Origin: Clostridia bacterium UC5.1-1D2
Lineage (GTDB): Bacteria > Bacillota > Clostridia > Lachnospirales > Lachnospiraceae
DNA length: 64,000 nt
NCBI GenBank assembly: GCA_001304855.1
Contig: BBZN01000021.1
Span: 1-64,000 of the forward strand
Direction of reading: 5' to 3'
The notes beneath the pieces are model-generated. The model was not told the origin of the DNA and searched no databases. It saw only the letters and a program-made list of their open reading frames with translations. The translations under genes and the position numbers were made by a program. Below are positions 1 through 11,591 of the stretch, in pieces. How positions within the stretch are numbered: position 1 is the stretch's first letter; every line of letters begins with the position of its first letter.

Positions 1-2
1 GC

Positions 3-3000
3 AGTAGCGGAGCAGGCGGCCAGGAGAGTGGAACAGGCGGAAGCAGCGGAGCAGGAAGCCAGGAAGCGGTGCCGGAGGAAGCAGCGGAGCAGGCGGCCAG
101 GAAGGCGGCGCCGGAGGAAGCAATGGAGCAGGCGGCCAGGATGCAAATGGCGGTATTGAATCAGACGAAGAGGACAGCGCAAAAGGAGGCGGTTCTTCCG
201 GAGCCCCAGTTGGCAGCGGGAACCAGCAGGAGGAGACAGGGGACAAAAACAAGGAAGATTTAGAAGAAGAATTTCCGGATGACGAAGGGGACAGCGATAT
301 AGAATATATCACAGAGCAGAAGATTGAAAATCCAGATACTATTTTCTTTGGGGGACAGACCGGGTTTGCTATCTGTTCTTCCTACAATCTGACCTTTATA
401 GAAGCTGCGGAGTCTGCCGGTTATCAGGCGGCGGACAGAATCGTAACTCTAACCCTAGACAATCAGGTGGATATGGAGCTTCCGGCCATGGCCGGACAGA
501 TCCGTCTGCCGGGATGCCCTGAGGAAATTACAAGTCCATTTGAAGACGAAACCTTTCTAACCAGCGAATTTGCAGGATGGTCAGGAGAAGGAAATGATCC
601 GGCCTCATGGAAGCCGGGGAATACATGGATGTTGGCTGGGATGAACACATATATCTCTATTCTGCCTGGAGAATGGTGGGAACCTGCCGGTTCCGCGTTC
701 AGGGGCAGCGGGCAGGCGGGATTGCGACCTATACCCTCATTGACAGCGATACAGGGGGAGCGCCGGAGGTTCCGGCGGGCTATGCCTTTCTTTACCAATG
801 GCAGATGGCTCCCAAGGGGGCGGATTCCCGAAGCGGTGAGGTGCGGGTAATGGGAAGCCTGAAATCCGCCTCTGCTTCAGAGCTTTCCGGGGAAGAAGCG
901 GCGGCTGCCGCCTGGGAGAAGCTGGATTCGGCCGGGGAAAAGGATGAATGGACGGATATAGACGGGGCGGACGGCCCTGTATACCAGCGCCTGGCGGAAG
1001 AAGGAGATACGGAGAAACAGTTCCGGTGTGCGGTAAGAATTGTAAGCTTATTCCGGTCGGGAACAAATACTGGAGATGTGGTGCTGTACTCTGAGACGGC
1101 GGCGGCGGCAGCTGAGCTTAAAACCGTATATGTGAAGCAGAGGGGCGAAGATGGCGGAGCAGGGGGAGACGACAACAATGACGGTACGGAAAGCAGCCCT
1201 GTAAAGACCCTGGAAAAAGCAATATCCCTTTTGACAAAAGCGGAGGACGGCGGCGCTGCGGATAGCAACCAAATTATTCTTATGGGGGATTATCAGGTTG
1301 ACAGCGCAGCCGATGGAAATTTCCTTAACGGCCTTCCTGTTCCGATTTCTATTTACGGAGCCGTCAATACGGTTAAGCTTAGCGGTTTTTCAAGCCCCAC
1401 GGTTGGCAGCGTGGTTGAAACAAACCTCAATCTGGAAGGAGATCTTTTTTAGACAGGCTGACCATAATGGAAAACTGGCATATCTATGGATCCGGACACA
1501 ACATCACAGTAGGTTCAGATGTAACTATGCCATCTGAGGGTAATAAAAGACTGGGAATTGTTTATCTGTACTGTGCGGGCAGGGGCGATAACTCCGGGAA
1601 TGGAGTGGTAACTGCCGCCGGAGACATTTCTGTTTACAGCGGTTATTTTTCCAGGATTTCAGGATATGGGAGAACGAAGCATGAATATAAAGTAGACGGC
1701 ACAACGCCCAGTATTACCGTAGGAGGGACAGCAAACGTCGCGACAATTATAGCGGGCAGCGTCAGCGGAGGCATCTACTCAGGCGGGGATGTAACAATTA
1801 ATGTAGAGGGCGGCCATGTGACAAATTTAATGGGGGGTTGTCAGGGGTTTAATAACGATCAGTCGCCCTATAACGGCCGGACTACGATTAATATATCCGG
1901 CGGCAGTGTGAGCAACATATACGGGGCCGGTTCCGGAAGAAACGTGAGTACGCTACATTTGAAGGGGATTTGTATATCAATGTGACAGATGGAAACGTGG
2001 GAAATATTTATGGTTCGGGCTCTGCCGCTTATGTTGTAAGCAGCGATACCCATAAGCCGTCCACCGTGAACGTTTCGGCTGTAGGAGGGACAATTGGTAA
2101 TATTTATGCAGCCGGAAAAGGCGGCGACAATTCGGTGGGGATATATAACGATAAGGTGTTAGATCCTGTGGAAGCAGCCAACTGCGGCAGCCTGACCGGC
2201 GACGCCAATATTACAATTGGCGGAAACGCCAAAATAAACGGTAATATTTATGCAAGCGGAAGCGGGTTTGACGGGAAAGGCGCCTCTACCATGGAATATG
2301 GACTTTACAATGCGTACCTGAAGGGAAACGTGCATATTAAAATGACCGGAGGTACGGTGTCAGGAAATATATTCGGAGGAGGACAGGGAGTAGCAGACGC
2401 AGACGGAAACCTTAAAGCCGGCTATGAGACTTGCGCCCGTGTGGAAAAGGGCTCTAAGGTAACAATCGAATTAACCGGCGGAGTGGTAGGCGGCAACATC
2501 TACGGCGGCGGAGAACTGGCCAGAACGGAGGCTCCACGTCGGTTACGATCTCCGGCTCAACAGACGTTAAAGGGAATGTCTACGGAGGGGGGAAGTCGGG
2601 CCTGGTAACGGAAAAGACAAATATAAACATTGAGAATGGAGAAATTGAAGGCTCGTATACGGAGGAGCGCTGGGAAAAACGGGGCAGACCCTTGTATACA
2701 ATGGTTCCACTGTGAATATGACAGGAGGGTGGATACACGGTAATCTTTACGGGGGCAGCGAATTGAGCAACGACGGCCCGGAAAACCCTACTGAGGAGGA
2801 ACAAACCAATAATCTGGAGGGACTGGTATTTGTGAATCTGGTTGGAGGGACGATATCGGGCCGGGTGTTTGGCGGCGGATACAAAGGAACCGTGGATGGC
2901 TCAACACATTTACATATCGGAACTGAAGCGCTGGAAAAATGCAATTACTATACTTCGGATAAGCACAAAGAGGAGAAGCCCGCATTTTTGGTTCCTTCCA

Positions 3001-6000
3001 AGCTAGTGGTGGAAGGGTCGGTTTATGCAGGAGGCGACTACGGCGGCGGAGAATCCGGCTACGATACCATCACGGTTAAGGGCTTTTCCCATGTCTATAT
3101 TGACGGAACGGGATACCGGTTTACACAGAGCGGAGCAGGGCCGGAAATGGAGATTAAGGGCGGAGTGTTCGGCAGCGGGGCGTCCTGTGATGCAGGTGAT
3201 ATACGGCTGGTAACGCTGGATAATTATGGAGCTCCGTCCAGGCTAAATGATGATGGCATGGCTGAGGACGTCACCAGAACTCTCACATCAATACAGAGGG
3301 CGGATCAGGTGCGCCTTATTAAATCCCATGTACGGCTGACGGGAGCATCGGACGTAGCCAACGACAATCAGACCGCCCTTTATTCGCTGAACCGGATCGG
3401 CGATAAGAATTATGAGGCCGGTGAAAATGCGGGTAAGCTGGATAAACTGGGCAAGTTGGGGAATAGCCTGGCCCTGGAGGGCGGCAGTACGGTTATATTG
3501 GATTCCACCACCACTGAGGTCGCAAATTTTAAAAGTGTGGACGATGGGGAGGAGGAGATCCCATTTACCGGTCAGGCCCTCGCAGTTCCAAATGCAATTA
3601 TACTTGAGACAGGAACCGTGTTCCGCATCTCTTACAAAAACGGCAGTGTGGAAGAATACGGGGCTGTTTCCGGCTATTCCTACATAGTTGCGGGAGATCA
3701 GGCGGAGGCCTACGCCTATGCCCGGCAGAAGAACGGAGCGGGAGCCCGGGACGGTGGTTTTGTAGTTTATGATGATTCGGTTCAGGACCAAATTAAACGG
3801 GAAGAACTGGAGTATCACGACGTGGCAGGGACCGGTTACAGGTACTGGCAGATTAAGGGAAAGGATGTGGACGGCCTGGGCGTCACCCGTCAAACGGTGC
3901 TCACTGCCAGGAAACTTGAGACGGAACCGGCCGATGGGTATGCAGTGGCGGAAGGAGCCATTGAGCTGCCTCCTGCCGCCTCAGGATCAATCTATGTCAT
4001 TAAAGAGATTAACATATCTTCGGCGCTGTCGCTGGTAGATGCGGCGAAGCTGACGGAAGATGGGGAGTGGCTCTCTTCAGGGGAGGGAGTCAATGTAGAT
4101 GATGAAAAACAGAAGATTCAAAGTCTGCCCTTATCTACCTTCGGCCTCATTCTTCATCCAGACAGCGGTTTTGGCGAATCCAATCAGGAAAAGGACAGGA
4201 TCGTATCCAATCACACGTCAAACAGCGGTTCTTCAAACAGCATAATCGGAGACGCCATACAAGTATCTGAACATGTGACGGATGGCAGCATACCTCAAAT
4301 CAGATATTATCTTACGTATAAAAATGATGAAATCAAGATAAGCCAGGACCTGGGTACGGTGGATATTGTATTGCAGAGAAAGGAAGGTGATGTGGATAAA
4401 GAAACGATCACTATGAATGTACAGATTCTTACCAGAGCCAGCGAATTGTCGCCACAGACGGTGGATCTGTATGCAACCCAGAAGGGGAGCTACACGGGAA
4501 GGCTGATCATTCCTTCAGGAGCCAATCGGACTCTGAGCCTGATAAATGTTGATGATAAAAGTACAAAACTGGTGAAAAAAGAGGATTCATATGCAGAGGA
4601 TCAGTTTGCAATCACCATGGAGACTGTCAAGGGCCAGGGCTGGTTAACGGCAGGATTGATGGACAGCGTCTGTGATCTGGGCGGATATCCGGCGGGTTCC
4701 GGCCTTCAGATAGGTTCTACGGACAGCCGGTATGAAGCGCCTCTGGACTTCACCTTATATAATCACGGCAACTTCAGTCCGAGAGATCCGGCTGAGGTCA
4801 TACTGACATTTCAGGACGGAGAAAATACGGTAGATATAACGCTTAGGATCCATTGGGAATCCTCGATTGTAAGCGCATAAAAATGGCGTCAGGAAAGCAA
4901 TATAACAAAGTCATACAGGAAGGCGGCGGAACGGATAACGTGGTAATCTCCCAGGAAAGCGCTGTTACAGTGGCGTTTGAACTTAATGCGGGCTCTTATG
5001 AGGCGTCTGACCTGTGGCTGGAACTGCAGAACCGAGACGGCACCATAGCGGCCCTGCCTCCAATGACGAAACTTACATTACTGGGCTCCGGGCTTTCCGG
5101 TTACTACTGCTATAAGGTAGACGGAACGGAGGAAGGCCAGATAATTCCGTTAAATAAGTTTAAAAAAATGTGGGCAGATACCGGACTGACAGAGAAGATT
5201 ACGGGACAGACGCTGACGGTGATTGCAGAATTTGAACCCTCCGGCGTTCTGGATACGGGCGAGTACAGTCTCCACCTCAGAAGTCAGGCAAGTGCAGATA
5301 CGGGCGATGTATATTTTAAAGTTAACAACAGCCGGGCGTCTGTAAAGCTCAGCGGGGAAGGAATTGACGGCGGCCTGTCCAAGGGGGTGTATCCTTTTAC
5401 GCTGAATCTTTATCCCGGATATGATTCCCGTATATCCGACGGGGTGGCCATTGTATTTTCTCTGGATGACAAAGAGTTTTTCCCTGAGGGAGTGGTGTTT
5501 AAGTATAATGGAAAGACCTATTCCCCAATCAACGGTAAAGTATATCTGATACCAGAGGTTTCAGGTGAAAATGGGGGTTCTTTTGATATTGTCATGGATA
5601 CCACCGCCTCAGCCGGCCTGGAATCAGGGGAGCACACGTTGACGGCAAAATTTTTCAGTGGGGATGAACGCAGGCAGTTCGGTGATGAACGAGTCGGGAA
5701 TGGTCACATATAATGTTGCGGACAATTGGGAGTACGCCTTGAAGGTAACTCTGGCCGAGCCTGGAAGCCGTATCGTTAATCCGGGAGCAACCTTAAAATT
5801 TAAGGCGGACTATTTGATACCGGCCCAGGATTCGGACGTACCTGAAATTCAGGTGGGAATACTAAGAAAAGGCAATACAGGGTATGAGGCTGTATCCGAC
5901 GGCTGGATTGCAGGAAAAAGCGGCGGGTCCGCAGAGGGGACGGAGGGCTCTCAAACCGTCCGGGTGACGATACCGGGAGATGCGCCCCCGGGAACCTACC

Positions 6001-6098
6001 GGATGGTCTTTAAGCTAAAAGACAAAGAGGCGGTATTTAATATAATTGTCCAGGATGCGACGCCTGATTTTATTAAAAAGAACCCTTCTCCTCTGTGA
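3..6098 (+). CDS. Large surface beta-solenoid (adhesin-like) protein, 5' end outside window
   Basis: This is the C-terminal part of a very large secreted or surface protein of unknown ligand. The order is: a Gly/Ser/Ala/Gln-rich linker with near-repeats of GSSGAGGQE (about 3-170), an acidic linker, a globular stretch, then at least a dozen short beta-helix-like repeats of the form GG-x-V-x-G-N-I-Y-G-G-G (about 1750-3200), and finally beta-rich, Ig-like segments to the stop at 6096-6098. No LPXTG, transmembrane tail or S-layer domain is visible, so its anchoring is unclear. Frame breaks lie near 65, 590-700, 1447, 1941, 2525, 2654, 4870 and 5665; each is repaired by one base, for example in the T run at 1446. 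Right-handed beta-helix repeats of this kind are common in gut Firmicute adhesins, but function here is inference. The displayed sequence has no intact reading frame across it. Confidence 0.75.
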
Positions 6099-6122
6099 TA
6101 CGCAGAAGAGAAGGGTTCTTTT
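6078..6122. terminator. Convergent terminator overlapping the surface-protein stop codon
   Basis: A perfect 13-bp inverted repeat (AAGAACCCTTCTC at 6078-6090, GAGAAGGGTTCTT at 6108-6120) is flanked by A and T runs. Its left arm encodes the last residues of the surface protein. The symmetry suggests it also ends the convergent DUF885 transcript. Confidence 0.85.
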
Positions 6123-6174
6123 GCCGGGCCGGATAATAATGGAAACGGCCGGTTGTGACAACTTCTTTATAGCT

Positions 6175-8049
6175 TCATGAGCCGGGGGCGGAGGACTCCG
6201 GCTCCTGTGAGGGGGCGTTCTGTTCCAGAAGCCATTCATTAAAATAGGGCTTTATAACACTGAAGGGCGCAGGGCCAATGTCCAGGAGGAAGCGGTTGAA
6301 TTCCAGGTCTGTATAGTCAGGGCCCAGGACTTTTTTTGCCTCCTTCTGCATGTTGAGAATCTCCAGATAACCCACATAGTATTCCAGGTAATTGGCCGGA
6401 TTCTCCACGATATCATAATAAATGGAAGAGATAACCGAGCCGTCGTTTATGCGGAAGTAGTGGTTTAAGTATTCCGACATCTGGTTCAGATCCCATCCCT
6501 CGTAGTGGATCGATATGTCCAGCATGGCGTAGAGGGAGAGGGTGAAGGCTGCATTGTGCTTTAAAAGTTCCCCCAGGTCTTGGTCCAGTCCGTTATCCAG
6601 GCCGTAAGAATAGTATTCCACATAGGTTGCCCAGCCCTCTGTATAGCTGCTGAAGCTGAGAAGCTTTCTTATATTGGCGGTATTCTGACTGTTAAAGTAG
6701 AGGGTCTGATACATGTGTCCGGGATAACCCTCATGAGCCAGGGTGGAAAACAGGTTTTTGTTGGTGCTGGTGCTGCCGTTGTTTATATAGATGGAATTGT
6801 CCTGGGGGCGGTCTATGGGAACAGTAAGGTAGAAGGCGGGGCTTAAAGTCCCCTCCAGGGCTGCGGGTACATTTTTTATATTGCACACATAATCATCGAT
6901 GGCGGGAAAATCCTCCCTGCACTGGCTTCTCAGATTTTCCAGGATTTGGTTTGGATCTGTGAGAGAGAAGGCGTAGGAATACATCTTCCCTGCCAGTCCC
7001 CGGTTTTCCGTAAGCAGCTTATCCATGGCAGCCAGATCCTCCAGCATCTGTGTGCTGATAGCCGTTTTTAAAGAGGGTATATCCTGGCAGGATGTTCCGG
7101 TGTAGGAATTTACCAGATACTGGTAATACTTTCTGCCCTCAGGATAGTAATAAAGGCCCTTGTCGTTGGAACCCGTACCTTTTAACTGTGTCAGGCTTTC
7201 AATTAAGTTCTGGTAGGCAGGGACAAAGTGCTGGTCGATGGCAGCGTGGTTTCTGGCTATGTAAGCGTCCTTCTCCTCCTGGGTTAACCCTTCTACCTGT
7301 TCTAACCGCTCTGTGAAGGTTTCCGCCATGAAGCTGTGGTCCGCGTCTATGAGATAAGCGTTGCAGGATTTGATAATCCGGTCCAGGCTGACGTCGCACA
7401 GGCCCAGGCCTGCATCCGCCCGCTCTTTCTCGTAGGCTGCAATGGAGGCGTAGTAAGTATCGATGGAGGCCAGAAGGGAGAGGTAGTCCTCCACATCCTG
7501 TTTACTGTAGAATGCATACTCGGACAGCAGCATGGGAAGCTGGGCCTGTATCCCTAAGGAGGAGGACAGAGGCTGATCGTAAAGCTCCATTCCTTCGCTG
7601 GCAAGCATAGTACTCAGATAAGAGGACAGAATGGTATGTGTAAGGATCTGATCCTCACGGAGCAGCCGCTTGTCGATGGCATCCAGCTGTACTTTTATGG
7701 CCTTGGCGTCCTTGATTGCATTTCTGGAATCGTCTGCGGTGTAGGTTCCCAGCGTCCGGTCGTAGTCTGTAATCCCGAAGGCGGAGGGGTCGGCCAGGGT
7801 ATAGTGAAGGGTGATGAGAGAATTATCCACTTCACTGAGAAACAGCTCCTCCATTATCCGGTCAAAGTCTTTCTGGGCATTCAGGGTGTTTTCCTTATAC
7901 TTTTCATAATAAGCAGCGGATTCAGCCTGGGGGGAGGAGCCGGCGGAGAACCCCGGCGTCTGTCCTGTTCCGGTGCAGCCTGTTATAAGACTTATGGTCA
8001 GAAGCAGGGATAAAATAATCGATAGGCAGGTCTGTTTGCGTTGTCTCAT
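6175..8049 (-). CDS. DUF885 family lipoprotein, probable zinc metallopeptidase
   Basis: An intact 624-residue protein. The N-terminus is a lipoprotein signal: basic MRQRKQ, a hydrophobic stretch and lipobox LITGC near residue 25, followed by a Gly/Ser-rich tether, so the protein should be anchored to the outer face of the membrane. The rest matches the DUF885 family. The sequence LAHEGYPGHMYQ around residue 435 carries an HExxxxH-type metal-binding motif typical of that family, pointing to a zinc-dependent peptidase. Substrate is not known. It stands alone, convergent with the surface-protein gene and divergent from metG. It is one of the few long genes here without a frame break. Confidence 0.85.
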   Translation of the reverse strand: MRQRKQTCLSIILSLLLTISLITGCTGTGQTPGFSAGSSPQAESAAYYEKYKENTLNAQKDFDRIMEELFLSEVDNSLITLHYTLADPSAFGITDYDRTLGTYTADDSRNAIKDAKAIKVQLDAIDKRLLREDQILTHTILSSYLSTMLASEGMELYDQPLSSSLGIQAQLPMLLSEYAFYSKQDVEDYLSLLASIDTYYASIAAYEKERADAGLGLCDVSLDRIIKSCNAYLIDADHSFMAETFTERLEQVEGLTQEEKDAYIARNHAAIDQHFVPAYQNLIESLTQLKGTGSNDKGLYYYPEGRKYYQYLVNSYTGTSCQDIPSLKTAISTQMLEDLAAMDKLLTENRGLAGKMYSYAFSLTDPNQILENLRSQCREDFPAIDDYVCNIKNVPAALEGTLSPAFYLTVPIDRPQDNSIYINNGSTSTNKNLFSTLAHEGYPGHMYQTLYFNSQNTANIRKLLSFSSYTEGWATYVEYYSYGLDNGLDQDLGELLKHNAAFTLSLYAMLDISIHYEGWDLNQMSEYLNHYFRINDGSVISSIYYDIVENPANYLEYYVGYLEILNMQKEAKKVLGPDYTDLEFNRFLLDIGPAPFSVIKPYFNEWLLEQNAPSQEPESSAPGS

Positions 8050-8328
8050 TCTAATATCAATCCTCCGTTGGTCCTTTTACAGTTTTGTATTGCGATATTA
8101 TCAGTATATGACGGAGAGGGGGAAGATATGAGCCATCCGCGGCTTTCTGTGCCCGGCGCCTGCAAAAAATTCCTGTGAATAATCACCAGAAATGCGGAGT
8201 TATGGGAAAAAACAGAGGGGCATCTCTTGACGAACATCTGGGAAACGCTTATACTTAAACTTACGAAAACAGGCAGGACAAAGGGCCTTTGGGACCGCTG
8301 CCCGGAAAGAAAATGAGGGAAATGAATT

Positions 8329-10300
8329 ATGTGTCAGGATTGTAAAAAACCATATTATATTACCACGGCCATTGCCTATGCATCAGGAAAACCCCATATA
8401 GGCAATACCTATGAAATTATTCTGGCGGACAGCATAGCCAGATATAAGAGAGCCCAGGGCCGGGAAGTGTTTTTCAGACAGGTACGGACGAACACGGCAG
8501 AAGATCGAGGAAAAAGCGGTGGCTGCAGGCGTGACGCCCAAGGAGTTTGTGGACGGCGCCGCCGCGGAAATTAAGCGAATCTGGGATTTGATGAATACGT
8601 CCTATGACAAGTTCATCCGCACCACAGACCAGGACCATGAGGCCCAGGTGCAGAAGATTTTTAAAAAGCTTTACGATCAGGGGGACATTTATAAGGGCTA
8701 TTATGAGGGCCTTTACTGTACGCCCTGCGAGTCCTTTTTACAGAATCCCAGCTGGCGGACGGCAAGTGCCCTGACTGCGGCCGCGAGGTAAAGCCTGCCA
8801 GGGAGGAGGCTTATTTCTTCCGCATGAGCAAGTATGCCCAGAGGCTGATTGACCATATTAATGCACATCCCGAGTTTATCCAGCCCGTGTCCAGAAAGAA
8901 TGAAATGATGAACAATTTCCTCCTTCCGGGGCTTCAGGATCTGTGCGTGTCCAGGACAACCTTCTCATGGGGGATTCCGGTATCCTTTGACCCCAAGCAT
9001 GTTACCTACGTGTGGCTGGACGCTCTGACCAACTATATTACAGGAATCGGCTATGACTGCGGAGGCAATTCCACAGAGCAGTTTCATAAATTCTGGCCTG
9101 CGGATCTTCACCTTATCGGCAAGGATATTATCCGCTTCCATACTATTTACTGGCCTATCTTTCTCATGGCCCTGGATGTGCCCCTTCCGAAGCAGATCTT
9201 CGGCCACCCCTGGCTCCTTCAGGGAGACGGAAAGATGAGCAAATCCAAGGGAAATGTGCTCTATGCAGACACCCTTGTGGACTTTTTCGGCGTAGACGCG
9301 GTGCGTTACTTTGTCTCCATGAGATGCCCTTTGACAATGACGGGGTTATCTCCTGGGAGCTGATGGTAGAGCGCATGAACTCCGACCTGGCAAATATTCT
9401 CGGGAATCTGGTTAACAGAACGATTTCCATGAGCAACAAGTATTTTGGCGGAGTAGTGGCCAACAAGGGGGCCGGGGAGGAAGTGGACGGCGATCTGAAA
9501 GCAGTGGTGCTGGAGGAGGTAAAGAAGGTTGAAGCCAAGATGGAGCAGCTCCGTGTGGCTGACGCAATAACTGAGATTTTCAACATTTTCAGAAGATGCA
9601 ACAAATACATTGACGAGACGACTCCATGGACGCTGGCCAAGGATGAGGCTATGAAGGACAGGCTGGCGACGGTGCTTTACAACCTGACTGAGGCTATTAC
9701 CATCGGCGCGTCCCTGCTCCACTCTTTTATGCCGAAACCGGGGAGAAGATTCTGGGACAGCTTCACACCGGGAAGCGCTGTCTGGAGGAGATGGATCGCT
9801 TTGGCTTATACCCATCCGGCGGCAAGGTGACGGATAAGCCGGAGATCCTGTTTGCGCGCATGGATGTCAAGGAGGTGCTGGAAAAGGTTGAGGCCCTCCA
9901 CAAGGAGGAGGCTGTGCAGAAGGGGGAGGAGACTGCTTCGGAGACGGAAAATGTTATCGATCTGGAGGCAAAGCCGGAGATCGCCTATGATGATTTTGCT
10001 AAACTCCAGTTCCAGGTGGGAGAGATTGTGAAGTGTGAGGAAGTGCCCAAGTCCAAAAAGCTTCTCTGCTCCCAGGTAAAGATTGGAAGCCAGACCCGGC
10101 AGATCTTAAGCGGCATCAAGGCTTACTATTCCCCGGAGGAGATGGTGGGCAAAAAGGTTATGGTTGTGACCAACTTAAAGCCTGCCAGGCTGGCGGGTAT
10201 GGTGTCTGAGGGTATGATTCTCTGTGCGGAGGACGCGGAGGGGAAGCTGACGCTTATGACGCCGGAGAAGGACATGCCTGCAGGGGCGGAGATTTGCTGA
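8329..10300 (+). CDS. metG: Methionyl-tRNA synthetase (frameshifted in this sequence)
   Basis: Charges tRNA-Met with methionine in the cytosol. The HIGH-type motif is KPHIGNT near the start; the zinc-finger pairs are CTPC and CPDC (about 8718-8785); the KMSKS loop is [11 protein letters not shown] (about 9228-9258). A C-terminal EMAP/OB-fold tRNA-binding domain (about 9970-10300) makes it the long dimeric form. Five breaks (two between 8478 and 8510, then about 8742, 9322 and 9738) are each repaired by one base; for example the repaired frame reads GTDEHGQKIEE at the first pair and [12 protein letters not shown] at 9322. As metG is essential, the breaks are almost certainly errors. The start [14 protein letters not shown] follows a weak GAGGG-type ribosome site. 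No T-box could be recognised upstream. Confidence 0.95.
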
Positions 10301-10330
10301 GACAGATTTTGTAAGACGATTGTAAACTGA

Positions 10331-10361
10331 GGGAGCAGGCCGGCGGCCTGCTCCCCTTTTT
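10331..10361 (+). terminator. Rho-independent terminator of metG
   Basis: A perfect 11-bp stem (GGGAGCAGGCC / GGCCTGCTCCC) with a 3-nt loop is followed by TTTTT, 30 bases after the metG stop. Confidence 0.93.
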
Positions 10362-10515
10362 CATAGGAAAGTACGTCCTATGAAACAAAAAACGCTCCGC
10401 GAGGACAGCGTGCCCCGCTTTATCGGGTATCGCACTGTGGCGGTAAGGAATCATGTCGCCAAAGCGACCCGCCGCAGGCGGAGAATCCCGCCAGCGGATT
10501 CTTTCTTGTGTAATT
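10362..10515. repeat. Candidate intergenic repeat element with terminal hairpins
   Basis: No gene is credible between 10362 and 10749. The segment opens with the palindrome ATAGGAAAGTACGTCCTAT (10362-10380) and closes with the hairpin GAATCC..GGATTC (10482-10500) followed by a T-rich stretch; between them lies GC-rich sequence with further complementary blocks such as GTCGCC..GGCGAC-like pairs. The arrangement looks like a structured, possibly multicopy, intergenic element. Copy number cannot be seen here. The remaining stretch to 10749 is AT-rich and should carry the promoter of the next gene. Confidence 0.35.
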
Positions 10516-10749
10516 TAAGATGTGCGCATTTGCAGCAGGGAACCGGGGTTTTAGGGCTGTAGTGGGAGAATTTTAAAAAAGCACTTAAAAATTTGCGGAT
10601 TATCGGTAAGAAATGGGTATTTAAAGCCGGTTTTATATTAAAAATAAGGAGAAAGTGGGAGAAACTTGCATTTTTTACCATTTTGGAGTATGATGAAAAG
10701 ACACAAAAGCAGCGGGGGCGTATAAGCACCCTTTTAAGAGGAATGGAGC

Positions 10750-11532
10750 ATGAACAGAAGAAGAAGCAGTCATATGTCGTATGGAAGCCGCACCACTGCT
10801 CATGGGCTTACCGGAAATCAACTGAAGCTCATCGGCATAGTGGCCATCCTGATTGACAATATAGGGGCTGTGGTGATCCAGGGCGGAATTCTCCACGGCG
10901 CAAACAGGGCCATGTACGAGGCTATTATTGCCACGCCTTCGGGGCATATATGGATGGTGGCAGGACAAGTCTGCCGTTACTGCGGCCGCCTGGCATTTCC
11001 CATCTTTGCATTTCTGGTGGCGGAAGAATTCGTCCGCACCAGAAACCGGTGGGAATATACCATGCGGATGCTGGTTTTTGCTGTGGTATCCGAGATTCCC
11101 TTCGACCTGGCTGTATATCATACGCCCTTTTACTTCCACTACCAGAATATGCTGTTTACCCTGTTTCTGGGACTGATGGTGCTGATGGCCATGGAACATA
11201 CCAGGAATACGGCTGTCAGGGGAGCGGCGCTGGCGGCAGGGTGCGCGCTTTCCTGGCTGATCCAGGCGGATTACAATGTGGTGGGAATCCTGCTCATAGT
11301 AACCATGTACTGGTTCCGGCATAACGATATTGCCCAGCTTGTAGGAGGCGTGGTTATCTGCGCTGTGGAGAGCATCAGCTATTATTGCATATCGGCTCTG
11401 GCATATGTGCCTGTTGTGTTGTATAATGGCAGACGTGGAGCTTTACAGTTGAAATATTTATTCTATGTATTCTATCCGGTGCACCTCATTGTGCTTTATG
11501 GAATTGCACAGATGGCCTTAGAGCGTGTCTGA
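10750..11532 (+). CDS. TraX family integral membrane protein
   Basis: An intact 260-residue polytopic membrane protein. After a short basic tail the sequence LTGNQLKLIGIVAILIDNIG is the typical opening of the TraX family (named from F-pilin acetylation), followed by about seven further hydrophobic segments. The family is widespread in Firmicutes outside conjugation systems, and no transfer genes lie nearby, so a role in acylating some envelope component is only inferred. The ATG at 10750 follows AAGAGGAATGGAGC, a usable ribosome site. It sits upstream of tatD with a 60-base gap. Confidence 0.8.
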   Translation: MNRRRSSHMSYGSRTTAHGLTGNQLKLIGIVAILIDNIGAVVIQGGILHGANRAMYEAIIATPSGHIWMVAGQVCRYCGRLAFPIFAFLVAEEFVRTRNRWEYTMRMLVFAVVSEIPFDLAVYHTPFYFHYQNMLFTLFLGLMVLMAMEHTRNTAVRGAALAAGCALSWLIQADYNVVGILLIVTMYWFRHNDIAQLVGGVVICAVESISYYCISALAYVPVVLYNGRRGALQLKYLFYVFYPVHLIVLYGIAQMALERV

Positions 11533-11591
11533 ACATTCATTCCTCCAGGCCGGAGAGAGGGAGCACAGATGGTTGAAGGAGTTTAAGCGTG

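Noticed and set aside
8238-8328. T-box leader before metG
   Set aside because: GGGACCGCTGCC is faintly similar to a T-box end, but there is no AGGGTGGTACCGC box, specifier or terminator.
8478-9740. Programmed frameshifting in metG and other genes
   Set aside because: The breaks occur in nearly all genes, at varied non-slippery sequences, and all are explained by lost bases.
10750-11532. Conjugation module suggested by the TraX match
   Set aside because: No relaxase, coupling protein or type IV secretion genes; the TraX family is common outside transfer systems.
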